A DNA stretch of 37,162 nucleotides, taken from contig NZ_JAGLEJ010000034.1 in NCBI RefSeq assembly GCF_023145115.1, positions 1 to 37,162 on the forward strand, read 5' to 3'. A model generated the notes under the pieces. The model saw nothing but the letters and a program-made list of their open reading frames with translations. It did not search any database and was not told the origin of the DNA. Every line of letters starts with the position of its first letter. Positions within the stretch are counted from its first letter, which is position 1. Below are positions 11,909 to 19,928 of this stretch, piece after piece. This DNA is from Algiphilus sp. (GTDB taxonomy: Bacteria > Pseudomonadota > Gammaproteobacteria > Nevskiales > Nevskiaceae). The position numbers and the translations under genes are program-made.

Positions 11909-12685
11909 ATGACGGAACAGCCGGTGACGCTGGAAGCATTCGCCGCCCTGGAGGGCTGGAAGCTGGCATTCGTCAAGCGCCTGCGCGCCTGCAATCGCCT
12001 GGTGCTGACCGACGACGGCGAGGCGCTGTACCCGGAAGCCAGTCGCGAGCGGATTGCCAGCACCCGGGACCCGGACAAGCGCGCCGAAGCCACCGCCGGC
12101 ATCACCTGGCCGGTCGGGGTGCGCGACTTCGCCCACATCATCGGCTGCCAGCCGAGCTACGTCACGCGGCTCCGGAACGACGGGCGCCTGGTCATGGCCA
12201 CCGACGGCAAGCGCATCAACGTGCGGGAAAGCCTGGCCCGCATCGAAGCCACGCGCAGCCCCGACAAGGATCAGGTCGCGCAGCGCTGGGAGCAGTACCG
12301 CGACGAGGAAGCGCAGCGACAGGGGCATGACGGCGAGCCGTCGGCGGCTGCGGACGATGGCGAGGAACCGCGAGCCGACCACGACTATCAGAAGGCGCGG
12401 GCGGCGAAGGAGCACTACCAGGCGCTGACCGCGAAGGCGGAGTACGAAAAGACGATCGGCGCGCTCTGCTCGGTCGAGCACCTGAAGCGCGGTGGGGCGG
12501 ACATCGGTGCGGCCATCCGCTCGGCGCACGAGAACGTGTCCGAGCAGCTTGCTTCGAAGGTCGCCGGCACGCCGGACACCGAACAGTGCCTCGCTTTCAT
12601 CGACGAGGCGATGACCGACGTCCTGCAGGACATCAGCGAGCAGCTCAAGCGGCTGGTGCGGGAAGCGGAGCAGGGCGATGCCTGA
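11909..12685 (+). CDS. Small terminase subunit
   Basis: This is a 258-residue protein starting after GAGAGGTAGGGGG. The N-terminus has two short winged-helix-like blocks, FAALEGWKLAFVKRLRACNR and FAHIIGCQPSYVTRLRNDGR, each followed by a one-strand wing. An acidic linker (about 125-155) and a helical oligomerisation part (YQKARAAKEHYQALTAKAEYEK) follow. The organisation resembles lambda Nu1-type small terminases. It lies directly before the gpA-type large subunit, overlapping it by 8 bp, and just after the repeat array it might bind. Identification rests on domain pattern and position. Confidence 0.82.
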   Translation: MTEQPVTLEAFAALEGWKLAFVKRLRACNRLVLTDDGEALYPEASRERIASTRDPDKRAEATAGITWPVGVRDFAHIIGCQPSYVTRLRNDGRLVMATDGKRINVRESLARIEATRSPDKDQVAQRWEQYRDEEAQRQGHDGEPSAAADDGEEPRADHDYQKARAAKEHYQALTAKAEYEKTIGALCSVEHLKRGGADIGAAIRSAHENVSEQLASKVAGTPDTEQCLAFIDEAMTDVLQDISEQLKRLVREAEQGDA

Positions 12686-14630
12686 CGACCTGCGCATGGC
12701 GGAGGGGCTGGGATTCGCGGACGGTTACAGCACGCTGCTGTCCGCGGTAGCCGGCAACTGCGCGCCGCGGAAGAAACTCACCCTCAGCCAGTGGTCGGAT
12801 GCGCACCGCTGGCTGTCCGGCAAGGCGTCCAGCGCGAAGGGCCGCTGGCGCACCAGCCGCACGCCGTACCTGCGCGAGATCATGGACTGCCTCAGCGAGT
12901 CCAGCCCGGTGTCGCGCGTGGTCATGATGAAATCGGCGCAGGTGGGCGGGACCGAGGTCGGGCTCAACTGGATCGGCTACGCGATGCACCACGCGCCCTG
13001 CCCGATGCTGGTGGTGGTGCCCACCATCGAAGTGCGCGAGCGCTGGAGCATCCAGCGCCTCAACCCGTTGCTGACCGAGACCGACGTGCTCGCGGACCTG
13101 GTGCGCGACCGGCGCCGGGACGGCAAGAACCGGCAGGACATCAAGGATTTTCCGGGCGACGGCCTGCTGGTGCTCGGCGGCGCCAACAGTGCCGCATCGC
13201 TGGCATCCATGCCCATCAAGTGGGTGCTGTCCGACGAGGTCGACCGCTTCCCGTGGGAGCTGCCGAAGGAGGGCGACACCATCGGCCTCATCGACCAGCG
13301 CACGCAGAACTTTCGCCGGCGAAAGCATCTGCTCGTCAGCACCCCGACGGTGAAGGACGCCAGCCGCATAGAGGACGAGTACAACGAGAGCGACCAGCGG
13401 CACTACTACATGCCGTGCCCGCACTGCGGCGAGGGCATCACATTCGAGTGGGGAAATCTCGATTGGCAGGTAGACCCGGACCACCCGATCTACATGTGCG
13501 TCGAGTGCGGTGGCGTCATCGAAGAACACCACAAGGAAGCGATGCTCGCCGCGGGCGAGTGGGTGCCGAAGCACCCGGAGCGCTCGCACCTGGTTCGTGG
13601 CTACCACATCAACGGCCTCTACGCGCCGCCGGGCCTGGGCTACACCTGGGGCGAGCTGGTGCGCCAGTTCAAGAGCGCGCAGAACGACCCGCCGAAGCTG
13701 CAGCGCTTCATCAACACCGCGCTGGGCGAAACGTGGGAAGACCGCTCGCGCGACGTGCAGCCACGCGAGCTGCAGAACCGCGCCGAGCCCTATGGCCTGC
13801 GCGAGATCCCGGGCGGCTGCCTGATCATCACCGCCGGGGTGGACACGCAGGACGACCGCCTGGCCGTCCAGCTCGTCGGCTGGGGTAGGGGAGAGCGCTG
13901 CTGGGCGCTGGACTGGCTGGAATACCCGCACTCACCCGGTGACCCGGCCACGTGGCGCTGGCTGGCGGAATACCTGAACCGCCCGCTGGAGAACGCCTGG
14001 GGCAAGCGCATGTACGTCGAGGCCACCGCCGTGGACTCCGGCGGTCACTACACGCACGAAGTCTACGGCTGGGTGCGCAGCGAACCGGCCCGCCGCGTCA
14101 TCGCCATCAAGGGCGCCAACACCCCGAACCGCCCGATCCTCGCCGGCCGGCCCTCGCATGTGGATGTGAACCACGCCGGCAAGGTCATCAAGGGCGGCGT
14201 GGCGCTGTGGCAGGTGGGCTCGGACACCGCCAAGCACACGCTGCTGAACCGGCTCATGGCCGACAAGGAAGCGGCTCCGGCCGACCGCATGATCCATTTC
14301 AGCGACCAGCTGCCCGAGGACTACTACGTCCAGATGCTCGGCAAGGTGTTCGACGCCGACCGCAACAAGTGGGTGCAGCGCCGCGGCCGGCGCGCGGAAG
14401 GCATGGACACCTGGTCCTACGCCTGCGCCGCCTCCCACCACCCCGCGCTGCGCGTGCACGCCCTGCGCGAGCGCGACTGGCGCGCGCTGGAGAAGCAGCT
14501 GCAGCCCGGCACGAAACCCGATCCCGAGGCGGAGCAGGCAGCCGCCCCGCAACCCGCACCGCCCCCCGAAACCGTCACGCCCAAGCGCAAGGGTCGCCGC
14601 AATGACGGGTTCAACAAATGGAGAGTGTGA
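12678..14630 (+). CDS. Large terminase subunit, lambda gpA family
   Basis: This is a 650-residue protein, the usual length of gpA-type terminases. Motifs in order: KSAQVGGTE (85-93, deviant Walker A), LVVVPTIEVRERW (adenine-side strand), VLSDEVDRFP (183-192, Walker B with DE), a Zn finger CPHC (247-250) with CVEC (274-277), and the nuclease start IITAGVDTQDDRL (384-396, Asp389). The C-terminal end is Pro/Glu-rich and basic. It cuts concatemers and powers DNA translocation into the prohead. Start at 12678, overlapping the small subunit. Confidence 0.96.
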   Translation: MPDDLRMAEGLGFADGYSTLLSAVAGNCAPRKKLTLSQWSDAHRWLSGKASSAKGRWRTSRTPYLREIMDCLSESSPVSRVVMMKSAQVGGTEVGLNWIGYAMHHAPCPMLVVVPTIEVRERWSIQRLNPLLTETDVLADLVRDRRRDGKNRQDIKDFPGDGLLVLGGANSAASLASMPIKWVLSDEVDRFPWELPKEGDTIGLIDQRTQNFRRRKHLLVSTPTVKDASRIEDEYNESDQRHYYMPCPHCGEGITFEWGNLDWQVDPDHPIYMCVECGGVIEEHHKEAMLAAGEWVPKHPERSHLVRGYHINGLYAPPGLGYTWGELVRQFKSAQNDPPKLQRFINTALGETWEDRSRDVQPRELQNRAEPYGLREIPGGCLIITAGVDTQDDRLAVQLVGWGRGERCWALDWLEYPHSPGDPATWRWLAEYLNRPLENAWGKRMYVEATAVDSGGHYTHEVYGWVRSEPARRVIAIKGANTPNRPILAGRPSHVDVNHAGKVIKGGVALWQVGSDTAKHTLLNRLMADKEAAPADRMIHFSDQLPEDYYVQMLGKVFDADRNKWVQRRGRRAEGMDTWSYACAASHHPALRVHALRERDWRALEKQLQPGTKPDPEAEQAAAPQPAPPPETVTPKRKGRRNDGFNKWRV

Positions 14631-14932
14631 TGGCGACGAAGCACATAAATGACGCAATGGTTGTGCAGGCCGCGCTCGTATCCTCGTTTCGAGGGTCGGG
14701 CACGAGTGCTATCGAGTACCTGGAGTACGTCACGGAGGAGTCGCACAAGGTCTGCCTGCGGGCTGTTGAGCGCGCGTGCAGCCGGGGGCTCATCGATTAT
14801 GGCGTGAGCTTGCGGCGGCCATGGCCCACCCCGGAGGGTCTCTCGTTGTTCATCCGGTCGGCGCGCTCTGGATATCAGCTGGTACGCGGCGTGTACGACG
14901 CCGGCAACAAACCATTGGACCCGAGGAAATAG
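14630..14932 (+). CDS. Small hypothetical protein after terminase
   Basis: This is a 100-residue protein. The ATG at 14630 overlaps the terminase stop (TGATG) and has GGAGAG about five bases upstream. It begins MATKHINDAMVVQAALVSSF and has an alternating pattern with YVTEESHKVCLRAVERACSR. Base composition is less GC-rich than its neighbours, suggesting later acquisition. The second half (LFIRSARSGYQLVRGVYDAG) could be a winged-helix wing. No family is recognised; a small regulator is possible. Confidence 0.6.
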   Translation: MATKHINDAMVVQAALVSSFRGSGTSAIEYLEYVTEESHKVCLRAVERACSRGLIDYGVSLRRPWPTPEGLSLFIRSARSGYQLVRGVYDAGNKPLDPRK

Positions 14933-14933
14933 C

Positions 14934-15266
14934 ATGGCCATCGACCGCCCCCTGGACGACGACGCCGTCCGCGAGTTCCGCGACCAGTTCGCCGCCATCA
15001 TCCGCCAGACGATGGAGCAGCCGCCCTCCGGCATGGCGTTCCAGTGCGCCGATGCGCTCATCGAGCACGTCAAGGCCAGCTGCGCCGGGCAGCGCCTCTG
15101 CGTGCCTGCGGGCCCGAAGGTGGACGGCGAAGCCATCGCCGCCGACTGGAATGCCGGGTACAAGCTGGCGGATGTCATGCGGCGCAACGAGTGCAGCAAG
15201 AGCACGGCCTACAACTACCACCCGTCGCGCCAGAAGGAGCGTGCGGCCGCCTCGGCGGAGCGGTGA
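14934..15266 (+). CDS. Mor-like transcription regulator
   Basis: This is a 110-residue protein. The N-terminal helical part (REFRDQFAAIIRQTME) precedes QRLCVPAGPKVDGEAIAADW and a C-terminal helix-turn-helix, YKLADVMRRNECSKSTAYNY. The arrangement strand, P-x-G, then HTH is that of Mor/C-type activators of Mu-like phages. In that family the protein switches on middle or late transcription. Here it sits between terminase and the lysis cassette, so it may regulate late genes; that is inference. It starts two bases after the preceding stop. Confidence 0.72.
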   Translation: MAIDRPLDDDAVREFRDQFAAIIRQTMEQPPSGMAFQCADALIEHVKASCAGQRLCVPAGPKVDGEAIAADWNAGYKLADVMRRNECSKSTAYNYHPSRQKERAAASAER

Positions 15267-15267
15267 C

Positions 15268-15465
15268 ATGGCGCGCCATACGATCAACGCATCAGTGCGC
15301 GCCACCATCAGCAATATCGGGCTGGCGGGGATCGCCATAGTGGTGGTCGGGATGTACTGCGCGGACGCGCCCTTGTGGCTCTGGCCGTGTGTGTTTGTTG
15401 CCTGCTACACGTCGGCGTTATGGGGCGCCTCCAGACTGGACCCGGGCCTGCGTGATGACGGTTGA
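15268..15465 (+). CDS. Small two-helix membrane protein
   Basis: This is a 65-residue protein with GGAG eight bases before the ATG. Residues 11-28 (ISNIGLAGIAIVVVGMYC) and 33-52 (PLWLWPCVFVACYTSALW) form two membrane helices. The N-terminus is basic and the C-terminus acidic. The size and topology would suit a holin-like or antiholin-like accessory to the lysis genes that follow, but there is no family evidence. Confidence 0.55.
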   Translation: MARHTINASVRATISNIGLAGIAIVVVGMYCADAPLWLWPCVFVACYTSALWGASRLDPGLRDDG

Positions 15466-15667
15466 CCGGGACGCCTACGAACACCACCTGCGCTACAGCG
15501 CCGCCCGCGCGCTCATGGCCATGGACGACGACGCGCGCGAGCGGCACATCGCCGACATGCACGCGCGCCTCGGGCCCGACGTGGCGGAGCAGCGGCTCGC
15601 CGAGTTCCGGGCGGCGCTCAAGGCCGGGCCGGTGCGCGAGGGCGACGCCCCGAAAGTCCACGGCTGA
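15455..15667 (+). CDS. Small acidic/basic helical protein; end lies in a 30-bp repeat
   Basis: This is a 70-residue protein starting MTVDRDAYEHHLRYSAARAL, overlapping the preceding gene by 11 bp. It is helical and charged. Its last codons (KVHG, stop) fall in the first copy of the 30-bp repeat at 15652-15681, so its 3' end is part of the repeated unit. No function is recognised. Confidence 0.55.
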   Translation: MTVDRDAYEHHLRYSAARALMAMDDDARERHIADMHARLGPDVAEQRLAEFRAALKAGPVREGDAPKVHG

Positions 15668-15681
15668 CCACGACGGTGGAC
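15652..15681. repeat. 30-bp direct repeat, left copy
   Basis: A perfect match to 17889-17918. It begins GAAAGTCCACGG and ends GACGGTGGAC. Within it GTCCAC (15656-15661) and GTGGAC (15676-15681) are inverted, so it can form a stem-loop. Together with the right copy it brackets the lysis cassette. Confidence 0.85.
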
Positions 15682-15737
15682 GCTGGTCGGGGCAGGCTGC
15701 GGGCAACTGCCTGCAGTGACCAATCGGAGAGAACGCC

Positions 15738-16091
15738 ATGCCCATCAAGCCGCCCCGTCTCTGGCCGCTCGTCCTCATATCCCTCGGCCTGCTGGCCGCG
15801 GTGGCCGTGGTGGCGCCCGGCAATCTGCCGGTCGTGGTCTACAAGCTGGCGCTGGTGAGCGTTGCCGGGTGCGCGGGCTACTGGCTGGACCGCGCGCTGT
15901 TTCCGCATGCGCGGCCGCACATGCTGTTGCCGCCACGCACCGGGTCGGTGGACGTGCAGCGCGACTACACGGCGGTGTCGGTTGGGGACCGCCGCGTCGA
16001 GTACGGGGGGGCGCTGCTCGGCGCCGCGGCGATGATCCGCCGCGCCATTGTCGTGGCGGCGGCCATGATCGGCGTGACGATGGGGTTGTGA
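15738..16091 (+). CDS. Putative holin
   Basis: This is a 117-residue protein with GGAGAG upstream. It has three hydrophobic segments: WPLVLISLGLLAAVAVVAPG, LPVVVYKLALVSVAGCAGYW and a C-terminal IVVAAAMIGVTMGL. The YKLALVSVAGCAGYWLDR-type signature followed by LFPHARP is characteristic of a putative-holin family of phages in high-GC proteobacteria. It should form inner-membrane lesions that release or activate the endolysin encoded next. First gene of the lysis cassette. Confidence 0.82.
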   Translation: MPIKPPRLWPLVLISLGLLAAVAVVAPGNLPVVVYKLALVSVAGCAGYWLDRALFPHARPHMLLPPRTGSVDVQRDYTAVSVGDRRVEYGGALLGAAAMIRRAIVVAAAMIGVTMGL

Positions 16092-16092
16092 G

Positions 16093-16845
16093 GTGACCGC
16101 CCCACGCCACCAGAATCCGGAGAACGCCTGGCGCCCGCCGCCGATGCCGGTCGACCCGCTGGAATGCACGCGCAGCGGCCCTTCCGGGGCGCGTGCGGTG
16201 TTGCTGCATATCGCCATCCTCGCCGGGCTCGTCCTCATGTTGCTGGCGATTGGCATGGCGACGTGCGCGGCGTCCGGTCCACCCCGCGCCGCCCTCGAAT
16301 ACCGCGCCGACCTCACCCGCGAGGCGCGCGCCGCGTGGGGCATGCAGGCGCCGGTGGCGGTCATGGCGGCGCAGATCCATCAGGAGTCGGCCTGGCGGCC
16401 GGACGCGCAGTCGCCCTACGCCGACGGTCTGGCGCAGTTCGTGCCCGCCACCGCCGAGTGGGTCGCCGAGCGCTGGCCGGCGCTCGGCGGTGCCGCGCCA
16501 TTCAACGCGCAGTGGGCCATCCGCGCCATGGCACGCTATGACCGCTGGCTGTTCGACCGCTACGGCGCGCCGGCGGCCACGCTGTGTGATCAATGGGCGT
16601 TCACGCTCGCCGCCTACAACGGCGGGCAGGGCTGGACGATGCGCGACCGCGCGCACTGCCGCGCGCAGCCGGCATGCCCGGGCTGCGATCCCGAGCGCTG
16701 GTGGGGGCACGTGGCCGACCACCCGGACCCGCGCCGCGCAGAGTGGGCGGTCGATGAGAACCGCGGCTACCCGCGCCGCATCCTGCTCGTGCTGCAGTCC
16801 CGCTATGCATCGTGGGGTGGGGGCGTGTCGTGCCCGGCGCGCTGA
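16093..16845 (+). CDS. Endolysin: membrane-anchored lytic transglycosylase
   Basis: This is a 250-residue protein with a GTG start just after the holin stop. Residues 34-56 form an N-terminal hydrophobic anchor rich in Ala/Gly/Leu (AVLLHIAILAGLVLMLLAIG). A SAR-type release domain is plausible, though a non-cleaved anchor is also possible. The catalytic region has QIHQESAWRPDAQS with Glu98, DGLAQFVPATAEW and, further on, AAYNGGQGW: the SLT-type lytic transglycosylase signature ES, GLxQ and AYNxG. It cleaves peptidoglycan glycan strands without hydrolysis. It is followed by the spanin genes. Confidence 0.9.
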   Translation: MTAPRHQNPENAWRPPPMPVDPLECTRSGPSGARAVLLHIAILAGLVLMLLAIGMATCAASGPPRAALEYRADLTREARAAWGMQAPVAVMAAQIHQESAWRPDAQSPYADGLAQFVPATAEWVAERWPALGGAAPFNAQWAIRAMARYDRWLFDRYGAPAATLCDQWAFTLAAYNGGQGWTMRDRAHCRAQPACPGCDPERWWGHVADHPDPRRAEWAVDENRGYPRRILLVLQSRYASWGGGVSCPAR

Positions 16846-17267
16846 AGGTGTACGGCCTGGCCGCGCTGCTCGCGGCCGCCGCCGGCGTGTGGGGCTACAT
16901 CCAGCATGTGCAGTCCGACACCGCCGAAGCCCGGCTCGAGACCGCGCGGGAGCGCGAGGCCCGCGCGCGCGACGGAGAGAAGCAGGCCCGCCAGGCGCTG
17001 GCAGAGGCGACGCAGGCCACCAACGAAACCCTGCAGCGGCTGGACGCCCTGTCCGCCGCCATCACCGCGCAGCGCGAGCATCTGACGCAGCTGCGGGAGG
17101 CCACCCGGCATGTCCAAGACCGCATACGCCGCAGCCCCGATGACGGCTGCCTTGATCGCCCTGTTCCTGAGCGCCTGCGGCAGCTGCCCGGAGCGCCCGC
17201 CGCAGATCGTGCGCGTGCCCGCGACGTGCCCCGTGCCGCCGACGCTGCAGGCCCGCCCGATGCCTGA
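16830..17267 (+). CDS. Rz-like inner-membrane spanin
   Basis: This is a protein of about 145 residues if the GTG at 16830 is used; a GTG at 16812 is an alternative. The N-terminal helix VYGLAALLAAAAGVWGYIQ is followed by a long coiled coil of Ala/Glu/Arg heptads (about 25-95). The tail is Pro/Arg-rich, where the Rz1-like frame overlaps. This is the classic i-spanin layout. With the lipoprotein encoded in the overlapping frame it would fuse inner and outer membranes at the end of lysis. It overlaps the endolysin gene by 16 bp. Confidence 0.82.
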   Translation: MPGALKVYGLAALLAAAAGVWGYIQHVQSDTAEARLETAREREARARDGEKQARQALAEATQATNETLQRLDALSAAITAQREHLTQLREATRHVQDRIRRSPDDGCLDRPVPERLRQLPGAPAADRARARDVPRAADAAGPPDA

Positions 17268-17415
17268 GCGCGCGGTCACCACCTACCGCGACGCGCTGCT
17301 GCACCGTGCCGAGCTGGGCGCCGCCGTGCAGACGTGCGAGAGCGACAAGGCGGCGGCACGCGCGGCACTGGCAGACCCGACACCCGCACCCGACGCCGAG
17401 CGCGATGAGCCTTGA
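17110..17415 (+). CDS. Rz1-like outer-membrane spanin lipoprotein
   Basis: This is a 101-residue protein if started at 17110; the ATG at 17140 would give 91. The hydrophobic stretch TAALIALFLSAC ends in a lipobox (LSAC), so the mature protein starts at Cys and is lipid-anchored. A Pro-rich stretch follows (PERPPQIVRVPATCPVPP), as is usual for Rz1. The 5' 158 bp overlap the Rz-like gene in another frame, the well-known embedded/overlapping arrangement. The C-terminal half is longer than in lambda Rz1. Confidence 0.82.
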   Translation: MSKTAYAAAPMTAALIALFLSACGSCPERPPQIVRVPATCPVPPTLQARPMPERAVTTYRDALLHRAELGAAVQTCESDKAAARAALADPTPAPDAERDEP

Positions 17416-17878
17416 CGACGCCGTAGACGCCGCCCGTGGTGACCCGCAGCCCGACATGCACGGCACGCCCGCCAGCCCGCTGGAATACCGCTTCGTGCAG
17501 CTGGAGGAGCGCCTCGACCGCCGGCTGCGCAATCTCGACGAGCGCGTGCATAGCCTGCAGAGCAGCGTGGCCGAGCAAGCGGAGCTGAAGGCCAGCGTCC
17601 GCCGCGCCTTCAAGCGCATCGGCAAGCTGGAGGATGAGGACCGCACCAGCTACGGCGAGCGCGCGTCCCTGCGCGAAATGGTCAGCGGGTTCCGGGAATC
17701 GGTCGAGGACCTCAGCGGCGCCATCAAGGAGCTCACCCTGCTGCCCGAGCGCGTCGCGCGGCTGGAATCCACCGTCAGCAACAACAGCCGCGGGCTGTGG
17801 ATGCTGGCCGGCGGCCTGGTGACGATCAGCTGCGGCGTGGTCATCGCCGCCATCGTCTACTGGCTGGGCATCAAGTAG
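17405..17878 (+). CDS. Coiled-coil protein with C-terminal membrane helix
   Basis: This is a 157-residue protein with start ATG 17405, overlapping the previous stop. Two coiled-coil stretches (YRFVQLEERLDRRLRNLDER and about 60-125) lead to a single C-terminal helix, GLWMLAGGLVTISCGVVIAA. The shape recalls XhlA/haemolysin-type lysis accessory proteins, but the sequence does not prove it. It is the last gene before the right copy of the 30-bp repeat. Confidence 0.68.
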   Translation: MSLDDAVDAARGDPQPDMHGTPASPLEYRFVQLEERLDRRLRNLDERVHSLQSSVAEQAELKASVRRAFKRIGKLEDEDRTSYGERASLREMVSGFRESVEDLSGAIKELTLLPERVARLESTVSNNSRGLWMLAGGLVTISCGVVIAAIVYWLGIK

Positions 17879-17888
17879 TCCGCCTGCA

Positions 17889-17918
17889 GAAAGTCCACGG
17901 CTGACCACGACGGTGGAC
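17889..17918. repeat. 30-bp direct repeat, right copy
   Basis: Identical to 15652-15681, 2,237 bp downstream. It lies in the non-coding gap between the coiled-coil gene and the gpW-like gene. Recombination between copies would remove exactly the holin to coiled-coil block and restore a continuous head-gene operon. Confidence 0.85.
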
Positions 17919-17942
17919 TAAGCGGGGCCTAGCGTGCCCCGC

Positions 17943-18185
17943 ATGAGCAGCGATACCGCACAGCGACTGCAGGCGTACAAGGACGCCGAAGCGAAGGTCC
18001 TGAACGGACAGGAGGTCCGCTTCGGCGGTCGCTCGCTGCGCATGGCGGACCTCTCCGAGATCCGCGCCGCCATCGACCAGCTCGAATCGCAGCTCGCCGT
18101 GCAGCAGAACCGCGCCGCCCGCCGCGGCCCGCGCCGCTTCGGCGTGGCGCATCTGCCGGACCCCTACTGCGACGGCGAGGGCTGA
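17943..18185 (+). CDS. gpW-like head protein
   Basis: This is an 80-residue protein; ATG 17943 is preferred over the in-frame GTG at 17934. It has a helix (AQRLQAYKDAEAKVLNG), a short hairpin (QEVRFGGRSLRM) and a second helix (LSEIRAAIDQLESQLAVQ). That is the helix-hairpin-helix of lambda gpW and related small connectors. Position immediately before the portal gene supports this. In lambda, gpW stabilises filled heads and allows tail joining. Confidence 0.75.
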   Translation: MSSDTAQRLQAYKDAEAKVLNGQEVRFGGRSLRMADLSEIRAAIDQLESQLAVQQNRAARRGPRRFGVAHLPDPYCDGEG

Positions 18186-18188
18186 CGC

Positions 18189-19928
18189 ATGGGCCTGCTC
18201 GACACCGCGCTGCAGTTCGCCGACCGGGCGCTCGGTGTCGATACCGCGCTCGCCGACCGCACCAGCAGCGCGCTGGGCTCGGTGGGCCGATTCGCGGACG
18301 AGGTCGTGGCCGTCATCGATCCCGACCTGGGCGAGCATCGCCGCCGCGCCCGCGAGCGCAACGCGGTGCGCGCGCGCTACGAAGGCGCGCGCACGACGAA
18401 GCAGCGCAAGCCCTACAAGCGCGACGCCGCCGGCGACGTGAACGTGCGCCGCGATGGCGCCGTGCTGCGCAGCCAGGCGCGTGACCTGGAGCGCAACCAC
18501 GACATCGTCGACGGCGCGCTGTCCGTGATGGTGCGCAACATCGTCGGGCCCAACGGCATCGGCATCGAGCCGCAGCCGATGCGTGACGACGGGACGATTC
18601 ACGCCGAGTTCGCGCGCGAGCTGCTGCAGCTGCATCGCGAGTGGGCGCGCACGCCCGAGGTCACGCAGACCATGGACTGGGTCGAGGCCCAGCAGCTGGG
18701 CTGCCGGTCGTGGCTGCGCGACGGCGAAATGTTCGCGCAGCACGTACGCGGCACCAGCCGGCGCGCGCCGCACGGCGGCCGCGTGCCGTACTCCGTGGAG
18801 CTGCTGGAGTCCGACCACGTCCCGCTGCACTACACCAGCGACCAGCCGCTGATCCGCGAGGGCATCGAGCGCAACAGCTGGGGCCGCCCGGTGCGCTATT
18901 GGGTGCACAAGGTGCACCCCGGCGAGGATCAGCCGCGGGACCTCAACGACCTCAAGAGCGTCCCCGCCGCCAACATGATCCACCTGGCGATGCGCAAGCG
19001 CATCAGCGGCCTGCGCGGCGTGTCCGTGCTCGCCAGCAGCATGACGCGCTTCGCGGACATCAAGGACCTGGAGGAATCCGAGCGTATCGCCGGCCGCTGC
19101 GCCGCGAGGATCTTCAACTGGATCGAGCGCGACCCGAACATCCAGGGGTGGAAGCCGCCGCAGATCGGCGACGACGACGGCGAGGACGACCGCGACCTCA
19201 GCATCTACCCCGGCGCCAACCTCGACAACCTGCTGCCCGGCGAGAAGCTCCACACCGAATCGCCCAACCGCCCGAACCCCGAGCTGGTGCAGTTCCGCAT
19301 CGGCCAGCTGCGCGCCGCCGCCGCCGGGCTGGACATCAGCTACAGCAGCCTCGCGCGCGACTACGACGGCACCTACAGCGCGCAGCGCCAGGAGCTGGTC
19401 GAGCAGCAGTCCGGCTACGAAATGATGACCGCGCGCTTCGTCGCGCATTTCGTCGATCCGTGCTGGCGCGAGTTCGTGTTTGCCGCCATCGCCGCCGGGC
19501 TCATCGAAGTGCCGGAGGACGTGCGCATCGAAACCGTCGCGCAGGCCGACTTCCGCGGCCCGGCCATGCCGTGGATCGACCCCTACAAGGAAGCGCAGGG
19601 CATCCGCATGCAGACGCGCGTGGGCGTCAAGAGCCTCACGCAGGTCATCAGCGAGCGCGGCCGCCGTTTCGAGGACGTGCTCGCCGAGAAGGCGAAGGAG
19701 AACAGGCGCGCCCGCGAGGAAGGCGTGGTGCTCGAATCCGACGCCGGCAACCGCGCGCTGCCCGGCGGCGCCGCCGATGCCGGCGCGGGCCAGCAGGACG
19801 ACAGCGCCGACGGCGGCGACCCGAACAACCCCGACGACACGGCCGCACGGCAGCGTGCCCCGCGCAAGCGGGCCGCGCGCAAGTCCGCTGCCAAGCGCAG
19901 CGCGGCCGCGAAAAAGGTAGCCGCATGA
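18189..19928 (+). CDS. Portal protein, lambda gpB family
   Basis: This is a 579-residue protein. It has the conserved run of this family: ARDLERNHDIVDGALSVMV (about 98-116) with IVGPNGIGIEPQP, then SWLRDGEMFAQ, VELLESDHVP and GVSVLASSMTRFADIKDLEE. Residues about 505-579 form a low-complexity basic tail (KRAARKSAAKRS). It forms the dodecameric ring at the vertex through which DNA enters and leaves. GAGGG precedes the ATG. Its end overlaps the protease-capsid start (ATGA). Confidence 0.95.
   Translation: MGLLDTALQFADRALGVDTALADRTSSALGSVGRFADEVVAVIDPDLGEHRRRARERNAVRARYEGARTTKQRKPYKRDAAGDVNVRRDGAVLRSQARDLERNHDIVDGALSVMVRNIVGPNGIGIEPQPMRDDGTIHAEFARELLQLHREWARTPEVTQTMDWVEAQQLGCRSWLRDGEMFAQHVRGTSRRAPHGGRVPYSVELLESDHVPLHYTSDQPLIREGIERNSWGRPVRYWVHKVHPGEDQPRDLNDLKSVPAANMIHLAMRKRISGLRGVSVLASSMTRFADIKDLEESERIAGRCAARIFNWIERDPNIQGWKPPQIGDDDGEDDRDLSIYPGANLDNLLPGEKLHTESPNRPNPELVQFRIGQLRAAAAGLDISYSSLARDYDGTYSAQRQELVEQQSGYEMMTARFVAHFVDPCWREFVFAAIAAGLIEVPEDVRIETVAQADFRGPAMPWIDPYKEAQGIRMQTRVGVKSLTQVISERGRRFEDVLAEKAKENRRAREEGVVLESDAGNRALPGGAADAGAGQQDDSADGGDPNNPDDTAARQRAPRKRAARKSAAKRSAAAKKVAA

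Noticed and set aside
11613..11912. A 99-codon frame starting GTG after the primase gene
   Set aside because: The translation (VRTCAIPCAVACAPARR-type) simply reflects the GTGCG/CGCAC repeats. There is no Shine-Dalgarno spacing of note and no domain.
8786..12697. A 1,303-codon minus-strand open frame across the replication and terminase genes
   Set aside because: It is antisense to several well-supported genes, including the primase-helicase and terminase subunits. High GC removes stop codons, and the translation is Arg/Val/Leu-rich without domains.
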